DNA from: Cladobotryum mycophilum
Taxonomy: Eukaryota; Ascomycota; Sordariomycetes; Hypocreales; Hypocreaceae
Length of the DNA stretch: 64,000 nt
Assembly: GCA_036429605.1 (NCBI GenBank)
Contig: JAVFKD010000004.1
Span: 1,302,001-1,366,000 of the forward strand
Reading direction: 5' to 3'
A model generated the notes under the pieces. It was not told the DNA's origin. It worked only from the letters and a program-made list of their open reading frames with translations, and did no database searches. Shown here one piece after another: positions 8,827 through 20,067 of the stretch (position 1 is its first letter; each line of letters begins with the position of its first letter). The position numbers and the translations under genes are program-made.

Positions 8827-11821
8827 CTAAACCATAAAGTCCTCTTCCAAGTGACTCCGAGTACCATTAGTCAGTCCAATGTTCAGCGCCGCAGCCCTTT
8901 CGACAATGTCATCCGACAGTTCACCCACCGGTCGCGCCGTGTTCGATCGGACCTGAACCTTGACTTCCCCTTGAATGCCATCGACCCTAATCGTCGACAC
9001 CGTGGACCCTCCCGGAGGTGGTCGCAAGTTTGGCTGTGGCGCCATATTAACCAACTCTCTAAAGAAGTTATTTGCCGCCTCACAGCCATCCAGCAGCCAT
9101 TTTAAGCAGATCGTAACTCGCTCCTTGGCAAACGGATTGTTGTCATCATACGCGCAGCAGTTGAGAAGGGGCACTATTCCATTATATTTCATCATCTGCA
9201 TTTGCACATGTGGATTTCCGGGGCTGTGCTGTCCTACAGGTGGTTGTAGAAGAGTTGCAATGATTTGGAAGCATTGCGCCTTGATACCCGACCAGGCAAA
9301 CTTGTGTGCTGGCTCTTGCATGGGGGGAGGGGGAGGCGAAGGGGATTCGGCTTCAGCCGCTGCCGAGTAAGGCCGCTCGACCATGGGATTAGTCTTGGGA
9401 GAATCCGAGGGTGGTGACCGCTTAGGAAGAAGCTCTACAAGTGGCTTCTTTGGCACAGCAGCCTCAAGTCCGTTAAGGATAGTGACGCAGTCATATACGG
9501 CCTCCCACTCGATGAGCTTGGGCCTGAAATCGGCCATCTCCGCCACCGTCGTCAGGAAGTCGAGATATTGGGCCAGCCCATCCTTGGCTCGCTCCATATC
9601 CCAGGTATCAACCGGAAAATCAGCAGGCTCGCAGTTCTCCTCGCGGATCTGAGCTTGTAAATGCATGAGAGCCACACACTCGGGAACAATGCGGCTGCGG
9701 AAGAAGCTAAAGAAGAAATGGACCAGCTTGATGTCCCTCACAATATCCTTTCCTTCGTGCACTATCGTGATGTTACCGCGGGCACGCAACATGTGATTAA
9801 CCAGCCGCAGCAGTACCGTTTGAGCGGGAGAGATGATATCCTTCGGAATTCTCAACGAATTCCAAGCATAGGGGATCAAGGCGCTGTGATGGATAGCCTC
9901 AACGATTTGGGTCGTGACCTGGAAAATGAGCGACTGCTCATCCTTGTCCCAGACTGCAATGAAGACTAGTAATTCTCTGAGCAAGCTCTTTCCGCACTCC
10001 AAAGCTAGGAACATTCTGCAGCGTGTCTTTTGCAGATTTTCACCGGCTCGCGTCAGTCCTGATCCAGCATTATCCAAAATGCATGATTTGATAATCATGT
10101 GCAGGGCCTCAATTTGCTTAGGATCCAAAATGTTAGGTACTTCAGTCAAGAGGCCTGTCAACGGACCATCTCCATAGGACTCATCGTCGTCAGCGTCCTC
10201 GTCGTCCATCAAATCGTCAACGTAATCATGCGTATAGTCGTGGTCATGGTCATGATGATGATGGTGATGATGGTGGTGGTGATGATGTTCGTGATCATGG
10301 TCATGCTCAGGCTCATGGTCATCATCGTCGTGATGGTGATGGCACTCGTGAGGCTCGTCTTCAGTAGCTTGGTCATGGTGGTGGCATTCGTGGTCGTCTT
10401 CGTGGTGATGGCGGTGATAACACTCATGGCAATCGTGACAATTTTCGTGATCGGAAAGATCTTCTTCGGCGCCCTCTGGTGCTGGCGAATGCTCTGCTCG
10501 ATAGGAATGCGCATACCGGTGTACAAGGTTATTTCGACAGTGATCGGTACGTGACTGCGCAAACTCCACCGAGGGCATTCCCACAACCCAATCTTCGTAG
10601 TTGGGATCGCGAGCCCGGAGCCACCACGTGTCAATCTCACGAGATACGCGGCCATAGGCTCTGTCCTGCTCAAACTTATCCCGCTCTTCCGGTTTCCATA
10701 CAGGGTTGATCTTTTCGTCGTTGTCTTCCATGTCGACTGGAGGATCTACGGAACCATCTGGTAACCAGTTCCAGGCCAGAGGTCGAATAGGTGCTAGATC
10801 TCCGGGGGGCTTGTCTGCGTGGTTCTGGGCGTAGTCTCTGAGAAGTTTTCGCGCCGTGTCGCACATTTTAGAATTCCTGTCGAGCCAGTGCTGTACCTGC
10901 TGCTTGGCCACATCTGGTTGGAACCCGGATCCATCACCTAGGCCCTCCTCACCCACAACGATGGGACCGTCATCGTCGAAAAGCACATCAAACCAAAACG
11001 ACATCTTATTTCGGTCGTGCTTGGCAGTCCAGTTATGCGCCTGTTGCAGAGACGTTACAAGAAGCTTTTTGTCTGCTGGCCGTTAGATCAGAATGTACTG
11101 GGGTTTAGCAAGAGACTACTAACATAGGTCCGTGATATCAGTGAGTTTTCCTCTTTGCACCTCGTCCAAGATTTCTCCATCGTAGCCCTTGCTTGTGACG
11201 TTGACACACAAAATGATAGTCTGATAAACCATCTGATCAAAGTGTACCGCAGCACAGATGTCTTGGGGAATTTCAGGCTCAGCGTTAACGAGCAGGTTCC
11301 TTGCAATGTGCATGAGCTTGATGAGAGTTCCGAGGTCCTCCTTGATCGTGGCATGGTTTAGAACGATCAAAGCCGTGCTTTCCTGCGGACTGACACCCTT
11401 CTCTGGATCATTCAGGCTTGATAGCGGTCCGACCGACCGGGTGGTCAGGCTCGGAACAGCAGCGGCAAAGATTCTAGTCAGCCATATCCAGATGGCAACA
11501 TTCCGCGACAAGGCTTCCCTGCCAACCGTCAGTTGGGGCAGCTACACTCTAAGAGTCTGGGTGAACCTACCGGACCCTCCTATTTGTATGGGTCTTTTCT
11601 AGCGTCTTGGAGATCATAGAGGTGACTCTGGCCGTTGTCAAGGGCCCCATGGGAGGCGCCTGATTGAAATGGCCCTCGAGGCAAATGAGTGCGGCCGAGA
11701 AACATCGTTCCTCGATGGTCTCGCCTGAGGCCTTGCCATGATGGTCAAGGCTGGATTCGTTTGACGGCACAAGGTCGTCGGGTATGAGTTTCATAGACTC
11801 ATGGACGCTTGACTCAGGCAT
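8827..11821 (-). CDS. Ataxin-10 domain protein, Ctr86-like, with His/Cys-rich insert
   Basis: Three exons (11571-11821, 11124-11518, 8827-11072) with introns of 52 and 51 bp encode 963 residues. The protein is largely helical, as in armadillo-type solenoids. Near the C terminus (about 800-890) the segment GIVPLLNCCAYDDNNPFAKE, followed by CLKWLLDGCEAANNFF, matches the C-terminal ataxin-10 domain of human ATXN10 and yeast Ctr86. Yeast Ctr86 is essential and of unclear function. Residues about 424-500 form an acidic insert with 35 His and 5 Cys, including twelve consecutive His and HDCHEC, HECHHH and HECHHHH groups. A short Pro-rich stretch (PSPPPPP) lies near residue 790. Both splice joins keep the frame (GTAGGT and GTTAGT donors). 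The family call rests on recognising one motif, so it is probable rather than certain. Confidence 0.75.
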
Positions 11822-12887
11822 CCTTGCGGACTGCGACTGAAGGCGAGTGCGATGCTCGACTTTAGCTTCTCCCTAACGATGCTGCTGCTGTTGCTGTTGT
11901 TGATGTATGTCGATGGTTGGTGTTTATGTGAGCTTTTACCTGTGGCCTAAAAATCCGATGGACCCCACCAAAGAGTGAAAAAAAGGCTTTGAGGCTTGGT
12001 AAGCACCGGCACTGCCGCCACAAACAGAAAGATGAAGAAAATGTTGCGTCCAACGATGCAGTTCTTACTTTTTAAAAATGAAGTCCTTACAGATGTTACA
12101 TATTCATAATTGTCAACAAGGCTACAACGACCGTTTTACTACAGCCTCTGTCTGATATGTCAGCAAGGATCTGTTGTTTGCCTTACAGGGTATCAGTTTC
12201 TGGTTAGTGGCTTGTCATGACAACAGTGGCGTTTTGGATGAATTTTTTTGCTCGATTTTTGGCAAAAACCTCTTTGGTCACAGTTTCTAGACTTACACCA
12301 ATCAATTTACACGGAAAGGAAGATGATTGGTCTTAAAGTAATGAAATATCGAGAGCTAATAAATTGTGGGAAAAAATTGTGGGAAAAAATTGTTTGTGAT
12401 GGAAGGGGGGGATGGGGGTTCTTATCGTATCGTCGTCAACATGATCTCTATCTGAGACAAACTGGTGGTAACTTGTAAGGGACTGCATCTCGGTGTATCC
12501 AAACTATTGGTATTATAAACATCTCATGTATACACGGTAGCCCCAAGACATCAAAGCTATATCCGAAGTCCTAACGACTGGCCTCTTGGATGGATTGCGT
12601 GCTCCTCCAAAGATTGACCCCACGTGCTATCGGAAGCAGAATCTGCCCCTCTATTCACTTTGGCTCATGGTGGGGTAAAATCCGAGTCGCGCCTGAGAGG
12701 GAGGGAGGGATCAACCCATGCATCATGGAGCAAGAAAACTTTTATCATCTTCTCAATCACTATCGCGACTCTGTGATACCAATAGCACTACTGTCATCTA
12801 CATCTAGTGACCACGGTTGATTCCACAGAGAACCCTGCGCTTTGAAACGTCCAACAGTCATCCCACACAAGTCACTCAACTGTTACA
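11822..12887. other. Divergent promoter region of the ctr86-like gene and MTAP
   Basis: About 1.07 kb, AT-rich in the middle. A tandem direct repeat of ATTGTGGGAAAAA (two copies plus a partial third) lies at 12363-12393. A GTT/GCT-rich run is present near 11880-11905. No gene was recognised. Confidence 0.5.
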
Positions 12888-13971
12888 ATGGCTGAGCTTC
12901 CAACCACTTTCGATGGTAGGTCATCACCACCACTTGCGCTTAATAATACAATACAATACTGCTTCACCATGTCTCTGGCTTCCAACATCTAACAATTGAA
13001 TATAGGACCGGTACACATCGGCGTCATCGGCGGCACCGGTCTAGCCCAACTAGACGGCTACGAGCCCATCGCCCTCCTCAACCCCGAGACCCCCTGGGGC
13101 TATCCCGCCTCTCCCATCCATATCCTCTCCCACAACGGCGTCAACATCGCCTTCCTCGCCCGCCACGGACTTAACCACCAATTCTCTCCCCACGAGGTTC
13201 CCAACCGTGCCAACATTGCCGCCCTGAGACACATTGGCGTACGATGCGTCATCGCCTTCTCCGCTGTCGGATCTCTGCAGGAGGAGATCAAGCCCATGGA
13301 CTTTGTCGTCCCCGATCAAGTCATCGATAGAACCAAGGGCATTCGACCTTTTACATTCTTTGAGGGCGGCATTGTCGGACACGTTGGCTTTGCCGACCCC
13401 TTTGACGCCAAGTTGGCGCAGATTGTCAAGACTTGCGCGCAGCAGTTGGAAGGCGACGGCGTAGTTCTTCACGACAAGGGAACCATCATCTGCATGGGTA
13501 AGTTTTCATCAGTCATCACGCGAATATAGTCTTTTTTTTGTAACCCTTGCTAACTCGCAGGCCACAGAGGGACCAGCATTCTCGACTCGCGCCGAATCTC
13601 ACATGTACCGCTCATGGGGCGGCTCCGTCATCCACATGTCCTCTCTCCCCGAGGCCAAACTCGCCCGCGAGGCCGAACTCACCTACCAGAGCATCTGCAT
13701 GGCCACCGACTACGACTGCTGGCACTCGTTTGAAGACGTAAACGTCGAGATGGTCACCGGATACATGAAGGCCAACAGCAAGAACGCCAAGCGACTGGTC
13801 GCCGGCGTCCTTGACCAGCTTTCCAAGCTCGAGCACAGCGATCTCGTCCAGGCCAAGCATTGGGAGGGCACATCCCAGGGAGCTGTCACGTTCCTTACTA
13901 AGCCCGAGGGCAGAAGCCCCGAGGCTATGAAGAAGGTTGAGTACCTCTTCCCAGATATCTGGAAGGCTTAG
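12888..13971 (+). CDS. S-methyl-5'-thioadenosine phosphorylase (methionine salvage)
   Basis: Three exons (12888-12915, 13006-13497, 13568-13971) with introns of 90 and 70 bp encode 307 residues. The enzyme cleaves methylthioadenosine, a polyamine-synthesis by-product, to adenine and methylthioribose 1-phosphate, the first step of methionine salvage; the yeast counterpart is Meu1. Motifs seen: HIGVIGGTGLAQLDGY (about 12-27, phosphate-binding loop), LARHGLNHQFSPHEVPNRAN (His and Arg of the active site), EGPAFSTRAESHMYRSWGG (substrate binding) and MATDYDCWH with the Asp of the purine pocket. The second acceptor was placed at CCACAG because only that join restores EGPAFSTRAE. The first exon codes for nine residues only. 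The gene is intact and near the usual family length. Confidence 0.95.
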
Positions 13972-15104
13972 GTATCGATAGAGTAAACATGCGGTGAGAA
14001 AGGGGAAAAAATACCAGGGGAGGGGTTACTCAGAGTGCTACGGCAACGGAAATTGTAAGCGGAATAGCTCAACGAGCAAGGTTAATGTCATATGCTTATG
14101 CCATCTAACCGTTTCACCAAAACCCAGGGAAAAAATATTCAACATATAGAATTTTTTAGACATGGGGGGACAACCTGGGATCGACAGACAGCGGGATGAG
14201 GCGAGACGAGACCTCGTCCCTGCAGATATGATGTACATGGGGGTGTCCATACCACAAATTCATTCTTCTTCGCAGGGTACATACTTTTGAGTCAAAAGAA
14301 CACAGCACCTTTTTTTCTTTCTTTCTCTTGAACCTCGGTCTTCCTACCGACTCGTGGAAATATGTCTTTGGGCCCCGCAAGAGGCAAAAAACTCCCCCCC
14401 ATGGAAGATAACCGAGAGATTAGTCGTGAAGAGAGGAAAAAGATGACCAGTCTGATTTTACAAGGGAGGGGGAGGGATTGGGGGGCTTGCCAAGGTGATT
14501 GACAGCATGCGGTATACTACGGTATCTCAGTCACTAAAGACGCACGAGTAGCTGAGGTTTTGACGTTTTCCCATTTCCCAAGAAGCCGGACTCGGGCTTG
14601 CAGTGTCTCACGTAGTATCGTGCTCCCTATAGATCTCGCCTGGCATGAAGTGTCATGACGCCCAAGTTGCAACGCTGTCATTGACGCTCCGCTGTGTGTG
14701 TGTGTGTCCTTTGAGAGGTTATCAACATGTCCAATAGCAATTCAACATCCATCCAATACGGTCACGAGGAAACTTCAAGCAGACCACCCGTTCAACCTTT
14801 CTCTCTCTTCTCACTCCCTCCCTCCCTCCCTCTCCCTTTACAAATATATACCGCATACCCAGTTTAATAATAATAATAATAATACGATAAAACAAACACA
14901 CCACACACCCCCTGAGTGAAACCAGCAACCATTACACATCAACTTCTCCTTGAGGAGAAAAAAAAAGAAATCTCCTGAACTCTGAAAAAGTCCCTCCCCC
15001 CTTTTAACTTTCCTTCACCCAGTCGTTTGAGAGTGGAGAAGGGGGGAGGGAGAGAAGCTGTCATACCCTCACCACCCCGATTAAAGAAAACAATAAAAAA
15101 AAAA

Positions 15105-15129
15105 ACCACCACCACCACCACCACCACCA
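15105..15129. repeat. (CCA)n microsatellite
   Basis: About eight CCA trinucleotides following a poly-A stretch, in the gene-free region. Confidence 0.85.
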
Positions 15130-15263
15130 CCCCTCAACGTTTTTTTTTCTCCAAGAGAGTGAAAAAGCGCAAAGATAGGGGTGACCAGGTGATGTTAATT
15201 TACCGTTACATGACCCTCTAAAGTGGATGTACCTGTTTTTTTTTTCCCTGAATAGAAAAAGGT

Positions 15264-15279
15264 GGGAGGGAGGGAAGAG

Positions 15280-15311
<32 letters not shown>

Positions 15312-15322
15312 AGGGAAAAAAA
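15264..15322. repeat. Polypurine (GGGA/GA) tract
   Basis: About 59 bp of only purines on the + strand: GGGA repeats, then a long GA run, then A-rich. Such mirror-like purine tracts can form triplex DNA, but nothing here shows that they do. Confidence 0.8.
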
Positions 15323-18300
15323 CCTACTGTGCTTTTCGAAAGCGGTGTGTGCCATCACCCTTGCAATGTCGTCCCAAAAAACAACTCAAAACAAAAATCA
15401 TGATTCATGATTCATGAAGACTTCAACATGATTCAAGGAAAAAATAGAATCAACAAGCATGACGTGAAAATTTTCATCTACCTTCTCCATAAACAAAGGC
15501 AAGGATACGGGTCCCTTTGTTGTTGGCAGAAACTCTGCCAAGTATTCTTCCCTCCATTGTGGTCCCCGATGACAGGTTGACAAGTAAAACCCATCCCCAG
15601 TTTAAGCCGACGGCCGCCAAACGGGACAACATGGTCCCTTAGATTGCTAGTTTCAGGTTTCCATATTTCTATATCACTATGTTGTCATTCTAATAGATTA
15701 ACATGAGGTGATTTACATATTAAACGCCATTTCTAATTTGCTATCCGTCCCTGTGGGACTCCTGAAAGCTCCTCAAAGCTCCATCCTCAGGAGGTTTTCC
15801 GTCTTAAGCGAGATGCAAGACCGTTGAGAAACCACATACCCTTGTCACGACGAGCAACTGATAATGGTACTTTGTAAATACATTACTAGACAACCCCAGT
15901 AGAAATGCAACATGCTGAAATAGAGGTGTCTGGCTTCTGATTCTCACGCCATGGGGTATAGCAGAGGAACCATCTCCTTCCTGCCACGTTTTTATCTCAC
16001 GCCTGTCTGGGACATACACCCGCCGCGGTGTTACCACCCAACAATGCGACTGAGCGTTAAAGCAAAAAAAAAAAAAAAGGGGCACCCTTGTTCAATATCA
16101 AGTTGTGTAAGTGTAGATTTCGTGCCACCCCTCTCTAGTAGGGATTTCTGGGAACTAATCACTCGACAATCGACCTTTTGACTACGCGGTAACATCGTCA
16201 GGAGACCCCGGAGTCTCAGGCGGCTCGGCCCATATTAGTTTGGCTGGATGGCGAGAGTCTGCCCCAGATACTATCTGACCAAAGTTCTTGACTCGGCGGT
16301 AGTGGACTTGGAACGGGGTTGGGAATGGAATGACGGGGCCATGGGTTGTGACTCGTGCGGACGTACCGCAGCATCTGGATCTTGCAAGGAGCACAGGCCG
16401 CGGTACATCGGGCACGGGAGTCATCGAGATTCAGACGGCATAACGGTGCTCGTTTCTTTCATGGAGGACGGAGAGGCCGATAAGTGAGAACCGTACGGGA
16501 AGATCCTCGTGTCGGCCCCGGTGATCGGCTGGTCCGAGAAATCTTACATCCAGTCGGCCATTCTGGGCATCTGCCGTCAGACGTCAACTTTGTCATACAT
16601 AATTTTGCAGTCTAAACCGCTCTCCAAGGGAAAAGGAGACAAATGTGGAGAGAAGCAAAAGGGGGAAAGGAACAGCCCATCTCTAACAGTTTTGACGTTG
16701 ACAGAGAAAAAAATTTGCTGCAGGCCAAGGTGCAACGCGACCCTGCCTACGCAAAATTTCACCCTGCATCTGCTTTGCTCAGATGTCTGGCCCTCTTTTC
16801 TGGGCCGCACATAAAAAGTTTTTTTTTCCGGATCAAGTGGACACTGCTCACATGAAAGAGACGCTGCGTCTCTCTATGTATACGAAGCTGCACACATAAT
16901 CAAGAAGAAATGGCTGCTTCCTTATCTGCTTGTATCACTGGCAATACTAGCCTCCTTAGCAGCCCGAAGTAATAAGTGGCGGCGGGGAAGGGATAGAATG
17001 ATACTTAAGTTGGTGGCATTGTTGGGACTAGATTCATTGTCAGCTACTTATTTCACATGGACAGACTTCTCAAACAGCCAGCTTAATAGAGATACTGCAT
17101 ACCAAGTATGAAGATTTTGAGTGGTCAGTACGCGCGCACGTTGACTCCAGTTGTGGCCAATGTCTCAAGACCAGCCATTGTCATTCACCAACACCAGCGC
17201 CATGTTCCCAACGGTCTCGCATGACAGGTCACTTTTCTTGCGACGGCGCTGGGCCACTCCAGCGCGGACTTCCCCGCAGGACTAAGGATGATGCACACGA
17301 CAGTCTCCTGTTACAACTCGTTACTTGGCAAGACAAGCAAGTACCAATATAGTCGAAGGCAGAGTGGGAGGTACATACCTTGGTACTTTGAGTAGAAGCT
17401 CGAGAAAATGACAGAATGAGACAAGGTTATGCGGGCTCGAAAAGGCGGAAATGAAGTTATAGTATCCTTCGTCTCTTGACCGGGCAGGTAAATACTTTCC
17501 TTGTTGCAAGAGTTACCCAGCTACTGCGCTCATCAATTATGGCTTCAATGTCGTTCTCGAGCCCCGAATCAAATCCCAGCTACAAGGCTAGAACAGTCTA
17601 TTCTCGTGACGTCCAAACGCAATTCCGATGGTGGCCCTCCAATCAGGGATTAATGCAAAATAGCGACCTCGGCGCCTATATTATGTTGTGGAGTTTAGTT
17701 TCGGCGCGCTGCGGGCCAGAATACGGCTCTCGCCGCTGCCTCGCCCTTGTGCCCTCGGACTTGACGCCGGTCAGTGTTTTTGGGACATCGTTTCCATCCC
17801 TCCGTGTCCAATAGAAAGGGGGCGGTAGGCTGTTGAATGCCGCAAATTCGTAGAAACAAATGTGTGCATTTTGCTTGTATCCAAAAGTAGCCACAGGTCG
17901 CATTGTGAAGAAGATCAAGACTTACATTTCACTCTCCACTCATATCCCTGCAACCGCCCGTTCAAATGCAAGCCACCCAATTGAGACACCTCGCGTGAGC
18001 TTGCCCACAAACTGCCCTGCCCCACAGTGTCTTCAAAGCGATTGTCGTACCCAGCTTGAGCGTCAACCATTGCACCACCAGCGAAGCTAAGGCCAAGGTG
18101 CAGAGCTAGGGGTCCTGACTGAGCAATGCCCACGTCGGATTAGTCCCAACTAGTCGTGTTAATCAGTCCGAAAAGGAAATGTTCTCCTGGTAGAGTCAGC
18201 AAGGAATCGATAAATCTTACCTTTACCGGCCACTTCTTTCTTTGGTCGCCCAACAAGAAGAAGAAAAGAAGAAGAAAAGAAGAAAAGAAGCGAAGAAAAA

Positions 18301-19777
18301 TCAGAGTTTGACCTAAAGATACAGCTGTTGGCGTCGTCAAAAGAACAATGACATTGCGGGGGTCTCCTTTGTTGGGCCCAGTTGGTCGGTTCTTCCCGCT
18401 CAGTTTGAATAGAGGGAGATGAGGGAGAATGGATGTCAAAAAACTTACCTTGGTTCTCGGAGGGTAGCAAGTCGGTCATATCTCCCCAAGGTCGCGTGCC
18501 TCGGGCTAATGACATGAGCTATTGCAAGGCTCTGATTGCCACTTGTAACGTGTCAACCTGTCACTTTTTCTCCACCGCTTCGAGGAAGCTGTGAATCCTG
18601 GTTATTGCCGATTTGATTGTCATCAGAACAAGATGAATTCCCACCAGCGCCCCGGTTAGCGTCTGGGGGGTAGAGTGGGCTTGGTAATTTCTCCTTGGGA
18701 TTCTTGTCTAGACCCTTGGAGGGATCGGCCTTGGAGCAAAACGCTCAGCTTTGCCTCAACTTTGAGCCGTGTCTAAGTCTTGATGATGAATAGCAGCTTG
18801 ACGGACGACTTTTGTTTACCATATCTGTTTAGCGTTGGATGCTGTAGCAGTTGCATTCGAGAAGGACTAGGACGGTCTAAGGCATGACGAGACGCCGAAG
18901 CCTTTCCTGTACGACTCGCACTCGCACTTGGTGCTAGGCTTTAGCTGGATGTATGTAAGAAAGCATGTCGCGCATCCGAGGGACGCCCCATTCAGAGCAC
19001 TGTAGGACTCCATAGTTCGGGACGATTTGGTAGCGTACCGGCATGGATCGTCGGCCCCAAAAAAGCGTTCTGCGGAATCGCGTGGCTAGACACGGGACTG
19101 TCGTGAGAAAAAGAAAAAAAAGAAAAAACGACGGCAGCCGTTGGGGACAAGTTCGAGCGGTCCTGTTACTAACAAGTTAGCAGAACGTCGATGCAGAAAG
19201 GAAAAACGAAAGAAGGAAAAAAGCCTGCCCTATTCGATCCAGGTGAAGATATGCTCGCAGTCAATATGATGAAGCGGCAGTCCTCGGATTGACCTGCCAA
19301 GGGCGACCCCCTGGGTGTAGTAACCTGGTATTCGATACCATGCAGTCCGTCAGCAATCAAGCAGGGCAGGGCCCATATGTATGATGCATATTTGCGGTTC
19401 GCGATCGGAAAAACATGCGTGAAACTCTGGTCTCCCCTGACTGAGCAGATGATGGGAAGATGAAGAGAGAGAAAAGGAAAACACAAAATTGAGTGCAACT
19501 ACGGGCAGACAGCAGAGACAGCAGAGACAGCAGAGAACAGTAGAAGGTAGTAGGTAGTAGGTACTGTAGGTAGCAGTACTGTAGACGTAGTGCCTCGACA
19601 GCGGGCGTTGTCTCGCGTGTCTTGGTGGGGGTTTTTGGTGGTGGTCGTGGTTGCCTTTCCAAGAGTCACTCAACCACGCCATGTGGTCGGTACAACCTTC
19701 CGTCTGCTCTGCTGGATCGACAATTGTCCGCCCGCCATTGGAAAAGTTCTCGACGCATCATCACCCTCGGCGCCCCC

Positions 19778-19849
19778 TGTCTCCTCTCCTCTTGTCTCTT
19801 CTCCTCCTCTTGTCTCTTCTCCTCTTCTTGTCTCTTCTTCTTGTCTCGC
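19778..19849. repeat. Degenerate pyrimidine minisatellite
   Basis: Several imperfect copies of a unit like CTTGTCTCTTCTCCTC give a 72-bp almost pure C/T stretch broken by single G bases. This explains the low-complexity reading frames on both strands here. Confidence 0.75.
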
Positions 19850-20015
19850 CTCCTACTTTGTACATACCAATACAACAAGTACGGAGCAAGGAGTACATGT
19901 AATACACCCAACAATCTACCCCTGCATATGACATTCACTCCAATCCAATTTGCGCTGCAAAGACAGTCGGTTGGTCATCGATTGTGAGGCGGACGACATG
20001 GATAGTAATGCGCAA

Positions 20016-20067
20016 GGGAGAGGAAAGAAAGGGAGAGGAAAGAAAGGGAGAGGAAAGAAAGGGAGAG
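20016..20067. repeat. 15-bp tandem repeat, 3.4 copies
   Basis: Three exact copies of GGGAGAGGAAAGAAA followed by a partial fourth. The exactness of the copies implies recent expansion. Confidence 0.9.

Noticed and set aside
10099..10554. Hydrophobic Val/Met-rich plus-strand frame that looks like membrane segments
   Set aside because: It is the complement of the His/Asp-rich insert codons; His and Asp codons read as Met and Val on the other strand.
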